A stretch of DNA of 64,000 bases, taken from positions 1-64,000 of the forward strand of contig JAQGEQ010000225.1 of NCBI GenBank assembly GCA_034620365.1. The letters run 5' to 3'. Position 1 is the first letter of the stretch. Each line of letters opens with the position of its first letter. The translations under genes and the position numbers were made by a program. A model generated the notes under the pieces. The model was not told the DNA's origin and ran no database searches. It saw only the letters and a list, made by a program, of their open reading frames with translations. The stretch comes from Pegea sp. RAD2-039 (lineage: Eukaryota > Chordata > Thaliacea > Salpida > Salpidae). Below, one piece after another: positions 45,049-57,229 of this stretch.

Positions 45049-45590
45049 TAATCAAAAATTTATTTTCAAACTTTAATATATTACAAATATTATTGTTAAA
45101 TTTGTTAGTAAATTATTTAAATTACTTATATTTATAGAAAATTAACGATTTTATTATTAAAATTATTTTATTTAAAATTGTTAATATTATATTTATTATT
45201 GTTTAAATTATATATTTATATTGCTTGTTTATGTTAATTTAATTAAAATATTTTTAAATATAACTGATTAAATTTTAAGATTATATTTTATAAATAATTA
45301 AATTCTTTTTTTAGTTTTATTTAATTTTTATATAATTTAAATGCTTTAAAAAAAGTTTTTAATTTTATGTTTTTGTTATGATTTAAAAAATAAAATTTAA
45401 ACAATTTATAAAATTTATATATTAAAATATAGATATATTTAATAATAACTTTATATTTACTAAAACTAACTTATTTATAAAGTTATATAACAAAATATAA
45501 CAAATATTTATAACATCAATTTTTAATTTCTATAATCAGATTTTTATCTCAGATTTTGCTGGATAGAAATTTTAAAATTGTTAATCATTT
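45049..45590. other. Extremely AT-rich DNA upstream of PDS5
   Basis: Long stretches made almost only of A and T. No promoter motif can be singled out. A TTTTTTTTAG site ends 42 nt before the PDS5 start codon and is a possible trans-splice acceptor. Confidence 0.5.
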
Positions 45591-45638
45591 TTTTTAGTGA
45601 TATTTTTAAAGGTTTTTATTCGGTTTTATTATTCAAGT

Positions 45639-48600
45639 ATGTCTAAAGAAGAAAAAATCAAATTTCCACCTGGGGTTAAACAAATTAGTAGCAATATGAA
45701 TGTTGCAGATTTGTCAAAATCCATAAAAGTAACTTTTAAACATCTTCAAATTTATTTTTTAAAATAATAACTTTTATATTTTTGTTTGTAGAAATGTTGT
45801 CGGTTTTTTTCTGAACTTGAACAACATGACAATATATTATTTGAGTACAAGGAATTTGTTGAATATATCGTTCAAGATGAATTTATTTTATTAATTAAAG
45901 ATATCAACTGTTGTGTTTATCTGGGTTGCCTTATTACAGATATATTTCGTGTTTATGCCCCAAATAATCCATTTAGTTCATCTGATAGATTAAAGGTAAG
46001 TTTTTATTGATTTATTTTCATTTTTTCTTAATTCAGTTTATTTTTAGAGTATCTTTTTATTTATAAGCAAACAATTAGAGTTATTAAAAGATCCTAAAGA
46101 CCCTATCTATCACAAAGCTTTTCATATTCTCAATAATTTGGCTACATTCAAATGCTACAATATCTGCACAGAACTTGATTCAGAAACCTCATCTGAAATT
46201 TTCATCGATTTATTTCGAAAGTTATTAAGCACAGTGAAGTAAGAAATTAAGTTTAAATTTATGGTGTTGTAAACACTTTTATAGTAAAGATTTTAATTTT
46301 TGATGTTGTAAACACTTTTATAGTAAAGTAAGAAATTAAATTTTGAATTTTTGATATTGTAAACACTTTTATAGTAAAGTAAGAATTTTAATTTTTAACT
46401 TTTGATGTTGTAAACACTTTTATAGTATAGTAAAGATTTTAACCTTTGATTTTTTAAACACTTTTATAGTAAATTAAGAATTTTAATTTTGAATTTTTGA
46501 TGTTGTAAACACTTATATAGTAAATTAAGAATTTAAATTTTTGATGTTGTAAACACTTTTATAGTAAAGTAAGAATTTAAATTTTTTATGTTGTAAACAG
46601 TTTTATAGTAAAGTAAGGATTTAAATTGTTGATGTTGTAAACACTTTTACAGTAAAGTAAGGATTTAAATTTTAACTTTTGATGTTGTAATCACTTTTAT
46701 AGTAAAGTAATGATTTAAATTTTTGATGTTGTAAACACTTTTTATCAACAGTTCAGCACATGATGCTACTTTGAAGTCACATATGTTGGATATCATGACG
46801 TTTGTAGTAACAGATACATCACGTTTATCACAATCGCTTCTTGAAGTAATCCTTCAAAGTTTACTAGAAACTTCACAAAGAATGAATCCTTCAGCTTTTC
46901 AGCTCTCTAAAGAGCTACTAAGAAGAGCTTCTGTTGTAATAGAACAAGCTCTAGTTACGGTAAAACCTCCAACAACTTATATTCAAATTAACATCGAAAT
47001 ACTTCTAGTATTTTCAATATAACGTCATCACCAGCAAACAAACACCAAGTACCATCTCAACACAATGGGATAAGTTGATACCGATCATGTACCTCATCTA
47101 CCCACCTCTGCTACTAAATACTTTACCACAATTCGAGTTTAAACTAAAGGTATGGTCCACATCAACCCAAACTTCGTCTAAACCACCTCTGTAGGTGGAC
47201 AGTCCCAAGGAACGTCTACAAACTGTCCAACTTTTCTCTCAAATGTTTTCTTGTAAAGATTCGTTACTTGCTGATCAATATAACAAATTGTGGGTTGCTT
47301 TTCTCGGTCGTTTCAACGATATCGACTCTGAAGTAAAATATTCGGTTGCTATGACAACCTACTAATCAACACTCGATAGGTCCGGTGTGCTTGTGTCCGT
47401 TTTTACTGGCATCTGACCGTCAACCATGGTCCTACGTCATTGATGAGTAAAGAGGCTTTGGCTTTTTTCAAACCACGACGCCATGACACGGATGAAAATG
47501 TGAGATTGGAAGTTGTTCGAGCCATCCGCGGGATTTCGATTCATGATCTCCGGCTGATTTCTGATGAATTACTCGGTTTTTTAGAAGATCGCGTAAAAGA
47601 TAAAAAGGTTGCTTGAACTCGTTCCGCATCACTGATTTGCGTTGTTTGAAAATGTTCAAAACAAGTTTGAAAGCGTTTTTTAGCGCTCTATCGCCACCTA
47701 CTGATTTTCTGTTTTAGTGGAAAGTTCGAGAAGGAGCTATTCGTGCAATGGCTGATATCTACCGGAAGTACGTCACGTGTTCCACGCGCGTTCAAAGCAA
47801 CGTCAATCGATTATATTCGTTTCGAAACAGTCTTCTTCATGTTTATTATCATCAAAGTTGTGACGATGCGTAAGTTACTTCTACTTTTGTAACAACTTGT
47901 TTATAAACAATCACTCGCTTAGCAACCGCGTGACACCTTAGCAACCACGTGACACCTTAGCAACCACGTGACACCTTAGCAACCACGAGATACCTTAGCA
48001 ACCACGTGACACCTTAGCGACCACGTGACACCTTAGCAACCACGTGGCACCTTAGCAACCACGAGATACCTTAGCAACCACGTGACACCTTAGCAACCAC
48101 GTGACACCTTAGCAACCACGAGATACCTTAGCAACCACGTGACACCTTAGCGACCACGTGACACCTTAGCAACCACGCGACACCTTAGCAACCAAGTGAC
48201 ACCTTAGCAACCCCATGACACCTTAGCAACCAAGTGACACTTTAGCAACCACGTGAGACCTTAGCGACCACGTGATACCTTAGCAACCACGTGACACCTT
48301 AGCGACCACGTGACACCTTAGCAACCACGCGACACCTTAGCAACCAAGTGACACCTTAGCAACCCCATGACACCTTAGCAACCCCATGACACCTTAGCAA
48401 CCAAGTGACACTTTAGCAACCACGTGAGACCTTAGCGACCACGTGATACCTTAGCAACCACGTGACACCTTAGCGACCACGTGACACCTTAGCAACCACG
48501 CGACACCTTAGCAACCAAGTGACACCTTAGCAACCCCATGACACCTTAGCAACCACGAGACATCTTAGCAACCCCATGACACCTTAGCAACCACGTGATA

Positions 48601-51600
48601 CCTTAGCAACCCCATGACACCTTAGCAACCACATGACATCTTAGCAACCCCACGACACCTTAGCAACCCCATGACACCTTAGTAATCACACGACAACGTA
48701 GAAACCATGTAAAACTTGTAATATACTTTTGACAGCGTGTTACTCGAGCGAATGTTGATTAGTAGTTTAGTTCCTTACAAATCAAGTAACGAGGAACGAA
48801 TGAAGTTACTTCTCGAACTTTACGTCACAGTCGACAATAACTCACTCAAGTAAGCCACCTAGTGGTCAAAACTAAAAACTAATCTTTCTTCTTTTAGAGC
48901 GATTGCAGAAATCATCAAAAATCATTGTCGTATGCAACGCGCGCTTCATGACGTCATCGAAGCGTTTGCAATCGAATCAGTGAGTTGATAATGTGAGTCT
49001 TTAATTCTGATCTAAGATGATCCTTAGGAAGAAGAACGATTCAAACAAATCTGGCCGTGCGTCGTTACCATAGCATCACTAGTTCCCGGAAGTACCCAGG
49101 TTGCTAGGGAACATATCAAGAAGTTTATAAGAGCTGCTCATCAAGACACACGTCTCCGTCAACTTCTCACTTACATCGTCGGAAATGATTACAAATGTCG
49201 AAAAATCGAGACGAATGTGGTGAGTGACGTCACGGGGTCGATTCCGCGCCGAACCAACAAAATTCGAATCCTTCTAACCACATATCATTTAAACAACAAC
49301 AAAAATCACCAATCGTGCAATGACGTAATACGCGATTACGCTTCGCGATTCGCCACAACCGAAAGATGGCGTCGAGACGCGATTGCGCGGTCGGGAAGCG
49401 TCGTATGTCGCCTAGCAACCGAACCAAATTGGTCATATTAGTTTGTAGAAACAGGGCGACGCTGACCCAACCATTCTTCGTGTCCCATTCATTTGTTATT
49501 CTGTGTGTTGATGACGTCATAAGTGTGATGACGTCATTGTTGTTGCTCACCTGCTGATGATGCGATCGTGCAAAGGTTGCTCGAGTCTTAATGACGTCAT
49601 CAGTTGTTTGTTGAAGGCTTTTTTGTTGAAATGATGAAGTGGACATTTTAGTGGGTTTTTGTGACCTGAAATTAATTAGAAATTGGTCCAATGTACCAGG
49701 GACTTGAATGACTTACTTGAGGACCACAAATATTTGAGTACAGTCACAGGTAATCCAATCAAAAACATCATCTCGACCACTTGCTTCGATTCAATCACCT
49801 GTTTCAGTTTGATCTCTTTTAAAGATTCGATATTTTTAACTCCAAATATCCAAAGAAGAAATGAGATTATTATTTGATCGATTTGATTGAAATTAAATGA
49901 TCTTTTGATATATAAAGCTACTTCCTTCAATTGATGATCATTTAAACTGATCATCAACATCCACATATCTTCAATTGTTGTTGTTTCAACTCCATTTTCT
50001 GATGGTGACAATTTGTTAAAAAGCCATTTGAGTCACTTAACTTACTTTCAAAACTTCTTTTCAATTTCCTCCACCTTAAAAAGACTTCCGCTAAAAGTTG
50101 AGGATCAAAACTCCGGAAGTTGCAATCATTCTCCAAAGACATAAGATCACATCGACACTGATTCATCTGTATCAACCAATCAGCAACCACCATCAAACTA
50201 ATTTGCATACCTGCCAATCAAATATACAAAATCCTCCGCCACCAACAGCATCAACTTCAAACAAATCTTCTTCAACTTCATAATCTCCTCTCAATTCAAA
50301 ATCCACAAATTTCTCATCTCTACAAATATAACATGACGTCATCACCATCATAACTTCATCAACGCTTACCTACGCGTAAAGCCTTTCTCGCTACTCTCTA
50401 AAATATCTGCGATGAATAATTGATATAATTTTCCCCAAACTAAAACTTCAACGAAACCACCGACTGTGTAAACCGCTGACATCTGTCCACTTATTTTTGT
50501 GGTCCTCTGTCTCACTTTCACCAGTGACCTACGTCTCGGTGGTACTAGGATAGTCTTACTAACCACCTCTGGGTCCATGTTTGAGTGTATACTGGTCCAT
50601 TTTGAAGCAGGTAGTTGAATTTGATGTTGAAATTTGGGTTGAAGTCGAACTTTTTTCAAATTACCACCTCCTGAAATAGTTCGATGAAAACAGAAACTTC
50701 TGCAGCTTCTTACTTGTTTCTTGATATTCAAATCACATCTGATTGCTTTTTTATTCTTGTTACAAATAAATCGTCCAATCAAATCAACGTTAGCTTCTTT
50801 ATCAATTAATTCGATATCTTCATCGATATCTCTAGAAGTCTCAATTTTTTTACTTTCTGTAAATTCGACAAAACCACAACAACTTTCAACATGTGACCAA
50901 TTAATCAAGTCCTTGTTGATTCTAAGATGTCCCTGGTCCTGAGCGTACCTGACCACCTCATCACTTAGATCAACTTCTAAATCATTTTTCTTCTGCATCT
51001 TTTGATCTGATAAAAAAAATCTTTAACTTTAAAAGCTGGAGACAAAAAAAAATCGCTGACTAAATTCGAGAATTTGTTACATAAAAGAAACTAATTTTTA
51101 AAGCAAACAAAAAGAACAAAAGACAAGCCACGTGACTCGCAACAAACTGAACAAACCACGTGACTCGCGGCAAATTGAACAAACACGTGACTCGCGGCAA
51201 ATTGAACAAATCACGTGACTCACGACAAACTGAACAAACCACGTGACTCTCTCGTTTCAAATTATTATTTTTTCTTTTTTAGAGAGATATATTAAAGAAA
51301 CTAGAAACAGATGGAATGAGTAAACAAACCCGACAAATTATCCAGCAAGTCCTCGAGAGAGCTGTAATTCTACCGATCATCATCGATTCAGACGCTCTAA
51401 AGTAACCGCGTGCGTCGTCGTCGCGTTTTCGCGTCTCAAACCTCCAATTTCAGAATCCTCTTCGATTTGGTGAAAAGTAGTCTTGATGAAGAATCAGAAA
51501 TTGATGAATTAAACACAGAAAAAGCTCAACAAAGATCTATAGATCTTCTCAAGGTGAAATCGAAGATGGTTGCTACGGGTAACCAACGATGTCTTTGCAG

Positions 51601-54600
51601 TTGCTATCCAAACTAGCTCCACATATCTACAACAACCGAGAATGTTTTGAAGATCTTCTAGTGTTGTTACGTCGTAAAAATGATTACGTCATCGACTCTG
51701 TGATGTTGATCTTTGAGAAAACTGCTCATCTTCTAGAAGAAAACTTCCCAGAGATTCGCGCGTAAGATCTTTCGCGTTGATGACGTCATAATCATCGATG
51801 TTCGACAGATTTCTGCTTCCTGAGTTAAAGAAGAAAGCTGAAGGGAAAGTAGGGAACGCGAAGCAGGCCAAATTCTCCGTCTTCTGCATCTCCAAGATGA
51901 AATCGATTGCAGAAAGCGCGCTCACTACAGTTAGTCGCTTCACACGTGATCACAAACGCGATGATGACGTCATCACTTGTGTAGATCTTCGACTATTGTA
52001 AAGATGAAGTGGTGGATTGTGAAGATCTTTCCAAACTTTCAATTTTATTCACTTCGATGGGCTGCATTGCGGAAGTGTTACCAGGACGCGTTGCTATGCA
52101 ACTACGTAACGTCATCGCCAACACTGTTGTCAAGCAGGTGATGACGTCACTACTACTCGCGTATTTACATTGACGTCATTTGCACAGGTGATCATGAAAA
52201 CGTCACAAAACGCGATTTCGAACGCGGCAGGTTTAAAAAGTCGAAAGAACGCGAGTTATTGGTGCGAGAAAAGAGCTGTTGGTGACGAAACAAAGACAAA
52301 GGTGACGGTGACGTCCTTATCGAGTGATATGTGATGACGTAATTGGTTCTATAGATTGCAGGAATGAAATGTATGGTTAGATGGTTGGTTGGAATGAAAT
52401 CAAATGATTCAAATGTTTGTGGATCATCTTTAAGATTACTACAACACATGTTACATAATAATGGTGACTTAATGAAGACTGGAACTATACCTCAGGTTAG
52501 TCATGTGTTTGTTTTTCACGTGTTAAGTTTGTCACGTGGTTAGGGTTGTCACGTGGTTGTTAGTCACGTGTTTGTTGGCCGCATGGTTGTTAGTCACGAG
52601 TTTAGGTTGTCACGTGTTTGTTTATCACGTGATTACTTTTCAAACTTTTTAATTCAACTTTCAGAGTGATATGTGTCATCTACGTCTTCAAGCTGCTTGC
52701 TGTATCCTGAAGATCGCTCAAGTTCGTCAATATCGTGATCTCTTTACACCTCTTCTGTACCTCGAACTTGCCATGATGGTCAATGTAACTGTCCCACAAC
52801 CACCTTTCAACTGGTCCACATCTTTCACTTTTTCAGGATTCAGAATTAGAAATTCGTCGGATATTTATCAACAAACTTTATCGCGCGCTTTTCTGTTTCC
52901 ATATCAACATCTCATTTCTATCTCTATTTGCGATGGTTTCACAAGTTAGTATCTTATTTACCAGTATCATCACCATCACGACAACTGGTTGCTAGGAAAC
53001 CAGCAAAGAACAACGCGAACGCGGCACAGCGCTCTACCATCAGTTAGTTCGACGATTTCGTGAATTCAACAAAGACAAGGGTGTCGGTTCAAGTAAGTCA
53101 CGCGTGTGTGACGTCACAAGCGCGCTGATGACGTCATCATTCGTAGCATCACCGAGTCCTTTGACACCGGAGTATATGTTGCCTCATCTCATCTACCTCC
53201 TCGCCGACGATCCGGACTTTCAACAAGGAATCTCGAAACGAAGTCTTGCTCGCATCAAAGAGTACGTCATCATCACTCGTGGTGGTTGCTAGGTGATGGC
53301 GTCATCGTGTTGTTGTTGCTAGTTGTATTCAGTTCGCGTTGGAACCGCTTTTGACGAAAACTCACTCAGAAAGTTTTGGGTTTGTCAAAAGATTGGCGGA
53401 AAATATCAAAAGAACCAAAATAGTCGAAGCACCCGAAGATAAGCAGCGAAATGAGGTGATTCCGCGTCGCGATTCCACTCATCACGTCGCGATTCCACAA
53501 TTCCGTGATTCAACGTCACTTTGTTGTTCTCAGAACATCTACGCGGTCTGTGATCTTGTGTCTTTATACGTCATCCAGCGTTCAGCTCAATTCGCGGTTG
53601 GCGTCATCGAACCGGATAATAAATCGGTGGTTCGCTTCATACCTTCTCGTCTCTTCACACAAGTAATCGCGTCTTCGCGCCATCCTCTGTGACGTCATCA
53701 ACGCTCGTTGTAGCCCACCGGACCGGAGAATACCAATTACTATCTTCCGCGAGAATTTTATATCAATTTAAAGAAAAGTATACCGACTCCAGTGACGTCA
53801 TCATCACAACCGCGCGTCGTCGAGAAACCGAAGAAGCAACAGATCAGGTGAGTGATGACGTCATCACCATCATATGACGTCATCAGCAGTTTTATGAACA
53901 GGAAGCTTCCAGTGGTGGTTGTAGCTTCAACTGAAATTAAATCGCGTTCTAGAACGCAATCAGGGGAAACCCCTAATCCCAACTCTTCCTCTTCCTCAAT
54001 CAGTTCTGATCCTTCACAAAAGTCTCAGGTCAGAAAATCAACTTCTTCAAAATTTCGATAATTTCTATTTTTATTTCCAGGAATCTGAAAATTTGACGTC
54101 AAATGCTCCCAGGTACCCTAAACGCCCCATTTTGCCCCTTTTTCATCTCATCTTTGTTGTAGAACATCCAACCGGAAGCGGAAGATCCCTAAACGTCTCT
54201 CCCCGTCTCCAGTGAGAAGTCCGAATCGGAACAAGCCGAAAAAAAGGTGATTTGAGATGAAGATTTCCTAGAGATCAACTCTTGGATGTTTTTCAGTAAA
54301 AATTTATCAAATGATGATGAAGATAGTATGGGAGATGAAGCATCCGCATCTGATCCTTGTTCCTCTTTAAGTGATGAAGATTCACCTCTCAGCAATCTTC
54401 TTGAAAGATCGAAACAAAAGTAGAAAAAGAAATCCGAAAACTTTTCGTTTCAAAAAATCCTTTTTTTTTCAGTTCAAAACCAAAAACTAAAAAATCTTCT
54501 GGGAAATCTTCTAAGACACAGGTGAGTCTTTGAATCATTGATCTGATCTTCATCATCTTCATCTGCAGACATCCACAAGAAGTTCTGTAAGGAATCGATA

Positions 54601-54601
54601 G
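45639..54601 (+). CDS. PDS5: Cohesin-associated factor PDS5
   Basis: About 31 exons give a HEAT-repeat protein of more than 1,100 residues, ending in a basic, Ser-rich tail. PDS5 binds the cohesin kleisin in the nucleus and controls cohesin loading, acetylation and release. Matches to the family run in order: FPPGVKQIS at the start, LGCLITDIFRVYAPNNPF, SHMLDIMTFVV, LPQFEFKLK, LWVAFLGRFNDI, WKVREGAIRAMADIYRKY, LLERMLISSLVPY, AGMKCMVRWLVGMKS, SSLRLLQHMLHNNGDL, LRLQAACCILKIAQ, DSELEIRRIFINKLYRAL, TPEYMLPHLIYLLADDPDF and GFVKRLAENIKRTK. The C-terminal exons (53,890-54,601) are rich in Ser, Lys and acidic residues, as in vertebrate PDS5. Several introns carry minisatellites, and the 49,220-51,282 intron contains an antisense gene. 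AATAAA is at 54,729-54,734. No disruption was seen. Confidence 0.95.
46255..46745 (+). repeat. Tandem repeat in a PDS5 intron, about 40-45 bp unit
   Basis: About eleven degenerate units built around ttgtaaacacttttatagta fill nearly the whole intron between the RKLLSTV and SAHDATLK exons. Unit length drifts because the AT-rich spacer varies. Confidence 0.9.
47920..48700 (+). repeat. 19-bp E-box minisatellite in a PDS5 intron, about 40 units
   Basis: Unit consensus is CACGTGACACCTTAGCAAC. The first seven bases vary (CACGTGA, CACGAGA, CACGCGA, CAAGTGA, CCCATGA), while ACACCTTAGCAAC is well kept. Blocks of several units recur in the same order, showing higher-order amplification. About half the units hold the palindrome CACGTG, the core site of bHLH-Zip factors. 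The array sits in the intron after the SCDDA exon. Confidence 0.95.
49230..50998 (-). CDS. Unidentified gene nested antisense in a PDS5 intron
   Basis: A multi-exon minus-strand gene fits inside the PDS5 intron 49,220-51,282. A long first exon (from 50,998, MQKKNDLEVDLSDEVV) is followed by exons beginning RDEKFVDFELRGDYEV, MNQCRCDLMSLENDC, NGVETTTIEDMWMLM, HKNPLKCPLHHFNKKA and ITNEWDTKNGWVSVAL, ending EFCWFGAESTP and TGA at 49,230. From the RDEKF exon on, all junctions keep frame through normal donors and acceptors. An 84-nt segment near 50,480-50,570 may be exon or intron. The product is about 480 residues, with no signal peptide or clear membrane segment; the middle looks helical. I do not recognise a family. 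A TTTTTTTTATCAG acceptor ends 8 nt before the ATG. With the stop 10 bp inside the intron, its 3' UTR would lie antisense to a PDS5 exon. Confidence 0.6.
51125..51247 (+). repeat. 28-bp repeat with CACGTGACTC cores
   Basis: Five cores of CACGTGACTC are spaced by cgcggcaaattgaacaaa-type linkers. The array lies in the PDS5 intron, 130-250 bp upstream of the nested gene's start codon on the opposite strand. It could serve as its promoter E-box cluster; that role is inferred. Confidence 0.85.
52498..52632 (+). repeat. Degenerate GTTGTCACGTG repeat in a PDS5 intron
   Basis: Eight or so units of about 17 bp (gtcacgtgtttgtt / gtcacgtggttag) form most of the intron after the GTIPQ exon. The flanking unit sequence is unrelated to the other two CACGTG arrays in the gene. 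Confidence 0.85.
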
Positions 54602-54929
54602 TTGGAAAATATTTCTTTTATTTTTTGTTCTTTTATTTTCGATATATTCAATTTTCTGAAGAAAGTTTTTTTGTGATTTTCAACTTCTTCTATTTGATGG
54701 CATTTTCGAGAAGCTCTGTTTTCCTTCAAATAAAATTTCCTTCAAATAAAAATGATGCAAAAAATTTGAGAGATTTCTTAAATTGTAAAAAAAGTTTAAA
54801 ATGAAATTAGAAATTAACAAAAAAGTTTTTTCGAAATTTGGTTGAAAGTTGCATTTGCTGATAAACTTTCAGTTTCAGGGGTTCTTTCTCATATATTTTG
54901 ATATAAAAACCTGAAACTTCATCAACAAA

Positions 54930-55397
54930 ATGATTATCAACAAAAGTTTAGACTTGACGAGATTCAAACTGAAATATTTTCAAGAAATCAGAATTGAAAA
55001 ACAATTAGAAGTTTTATTAACAGATTTTGAAAACATCTGAAGTTAAAAGACGTTCTTTGGATGCTAGTTGACTTCATCATCTTCAGCTTGAAGACAATTT
55101 ACTGATTTATCTGCTTCATAATTATTTAAAAGAAGTTTTACATCCGGGCTTCACTAGAAACTTGTTACAATCAGCTGATAGAAAGTCACTTCAGAATCTC
55201 ACCAATTATTTAGGAACTATTTGATTAAATTCAAGTTTTTCAGATTTGCTGATCTTATGAGAGCAGATAAAATAAGATTTTCTCATCTTGCTCATCAGGA
55301 GAAGATAGAGATCACATTAGGAGCTACAGTAAGACCTAAAGATTTGAAGATGACTTTAAAAGAGCAAAATATAGTTTCTGTGTCAATTACTATTTAG
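54930..55397 (+). CDS. Probable small three-exon gene, unidentified
   Basis: A frame-consistent model joins exon 1 (MIINKSLDLTRFKLKYF..., from 54,930, GTTTTATT donor), exon 2 (after CATCTTCAG: LEDNLLIYLLHNYLKEVLHP) and exon 3 (after GTTTTTCAG: FADLMRADKIRFSHLAHQEK ... TLGATVRPKDL) ending in TAG, about 111 residues. The composition is protein-like and far from that of the flanking AT-rich DNA. The donors are weak, no AATAAA follows closely, and an alternative exon in the first intron has a stop. It is soluble, with amphipathic helices. I do not recognise it. A decayed gene fragment is the main alternative. Confidence 0.4.
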
Positions 55398-55750
55398 TTG
55401 AATGATTATCTTCAAAAAAAGTTTTTTATTGGAAAGAGTTTTTAAAACATTTTTATGAATTGCTTCATTACTTTTGTTATCTTTATACTTTATTTATAAT
55501 ATAATAATATTTGCAATTTGTGATAACTTTAAATCTATCAAACTAAATATATTTATATAAATAAATATTAAATATAAATAAATCACGTGACGTGATTTGA
55601 CTACTTTGGAATAAAAATATTTTATTTTTGTTAGTTGATCATGCGAATAAAAATGAAGTTTATACTTTCCAATCCATAAAGATGATGAAAAAAATGTCTT
55701 AAATAATGAATAAACGAAGATACAAACAAATTAAATTGATTTATTTCAAC
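55398..55750. other. Intergenic DNA with a CACGTGACGTG palindrome
   Basis: AT-rich, with no exon seen. At 55,581-55,597 AATCACGTGACGTGATT is an almost perfect palindrome with a single unpaired centre, combining E-box and CRE-like half-sites. It lies between the 3' ends of two convergent genes. Confidence 0.6.
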
Positions 55751-55854
55751 CACAAATTTATTTTTTGATACAAAAACTGCTTTAAACTGAACATTTTTAA
55801 ATACAAAAAACGGTTATTAGCCAGCAGCAGTAGAAAGGAAAGTTTTCGAAATTC

Positions 55855-57203
55855 TTAATCTGTAAAAAAATGTTTATCAAACATATAAACTCCAATTTGA
55901 GGGCCACAAAGATGAATATTGGAAATAAAAGATTTTAATTCATGAATCGAATTAATTTGTTCATGAAGATATTCGGAAGTTATATAATCTTGAAACTGTC
56001 GACGAAAAAAAAACAAATTTTAGAATTTAGAATTTCTAGAAATTTGATAATTACTTGAGGATCATTTGGAGCAGTATCCATCAATTGAAGGAGCTTATCA
56101 TAAACATCCTCTTCAAGTTTCAACGCTTTTTGAAAAGCTTTAAGTAAAGTGAAGTCCTCTGGAAGATTTTCAATCTACAAAATTCAAAATAAATGAAAAT
56201 ATTTGAAATTTTTAACAACTTACAGTTATCGGAAACATTTCAACATTTCCACATCTTTTATTTTGATATTTCATTAAAGATTTGGCGTGTTCATATTCTT
56301 CTTCAGCAGATTTGTAGAAATATTTTGCTACATTATGTAAGGCAACATCATTTTTTTCAAAATGCTGAGCCTAAAAGGCTTGAGTGTTAAATAAATTAGC
56401 AAATATCGATTTTTTAGCTTACTAGAAGCAAGTAGAAGTAGTTTGCTGAAAGTTCTGCGTTTATTTGTTTGTTTAAATAAGTTTCTGACAAATTACTCCA
56501 TTTTCTAGACGAACTTTCAACAATCTAAAATAAAAAACTTTTTTTAAAATTTATTAAAAATATTATTTGAATAATTTTGTTGAAAGTGTTGCAAAACATA
56601 AAAAATAAAAAAAAAAATATTTTAAATTCTAAATTTATTTATCTTTCAATTTGAAGAAACACCCAATAGACCAGCAGCATTTTCAATAAAATCATCTATC
56701 ACTTAAATTAATTCAATTAATAAATTCAATAAATGCCAGTAGCTTATCTAACAAGGTAACCAAGATTTGGAATTCCCTTTCCGATTCCATTAATACATCA
56801 ACATAAAAATTTTGTTTTAAAAAATGATGATAAATTTCTTAACAATTGATTGATAACATATATGCCAATTTCTTCATTAATTTATTTCAATTCTATATTT
56901 TTTTACCTCTATAGTTTCTACATTTATTTCTAAATTTTTGTGTCAAAATTTAAGTTTCTATACCTCTGCAGTATTTCTATTCTTTTTATATCAATTACTA
57001 AGTTGTGATACTTAAGACCTTTTTATTATCTTTCAGCTCATATTGTTCGCTATAAGAGCTGTAGAATTCGTCACTCGCAGCCATGCGTTGAATAAATAAA
57101 TATATAAATAAATTATTATGAGATAGTTATTACAAAATAACCGAAAAATTAAAATAATAAATATTCCAACCTTAGAAATAGTTGTCTCGGGCTTTTTCGA
57201 CAT
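55855..57203 (-). CDS. Ferritin, cytosolic ferroxidase-type subunit
   Basis: Five exons encode 181 residues, the usual ferritin length. It stores iron as a 24-mer shell and oxidises Fe(II). Ferroxidase residues are present: Glu and Tyr in NAELSANYFY, the Glu pair and His in SAEEEYEHAKSLM, Glu in LKLEEDVYDKL, and the Gln of SEYLHEQ. Other matches are LMKYQNKRCG and IENLPEDF. There is no signal peptide (MSKKPETTISK), so it is cytosolic, not secreted. I saw no CAGTG iron-responsive hairpin in the 100 bp upstream, so translational IRE control is unlikely. The first intron (about 645 bp) contains a LINE tail. AATAAA is at 55,757-55,762. Confidence 0.93.
56969..57105 (+). mobile_element. 3' end of the second LINE-like family, in the ferritin intron
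   Basis: Near-identical to 13,071-13,207 and in the same strand orientation, ending ttgaataaataaatat. It lies antisense in the first intron of the ferritin gene. Confidence 0.65.
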
Positions 57204-57229
57204 AATCCAAATTCTTCAGAAAAACTCTA

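Noticed and set aside
47920-48700. CRISPR-like array of short repeats
   Set aside because: The units abut with no unique spacers, and the array lies in a spliced intron of an animal gene. It is a minisatellite.
49366-49557. Plus-strand ORFs in the PDS5 intron as extra PDS5 exons
   Set aside because: They are shadows of the last nested-gene exon and do not match PDS5. Known PDS5 segments join directly across the intron.
50671-50713. A 43-nt intron within the first exon of the nested gene
   Set aside because: A GTAAG donor and TTTCAG acceptor are present, but removal shifts the frame into a stop, while the unspliced frame stays open.
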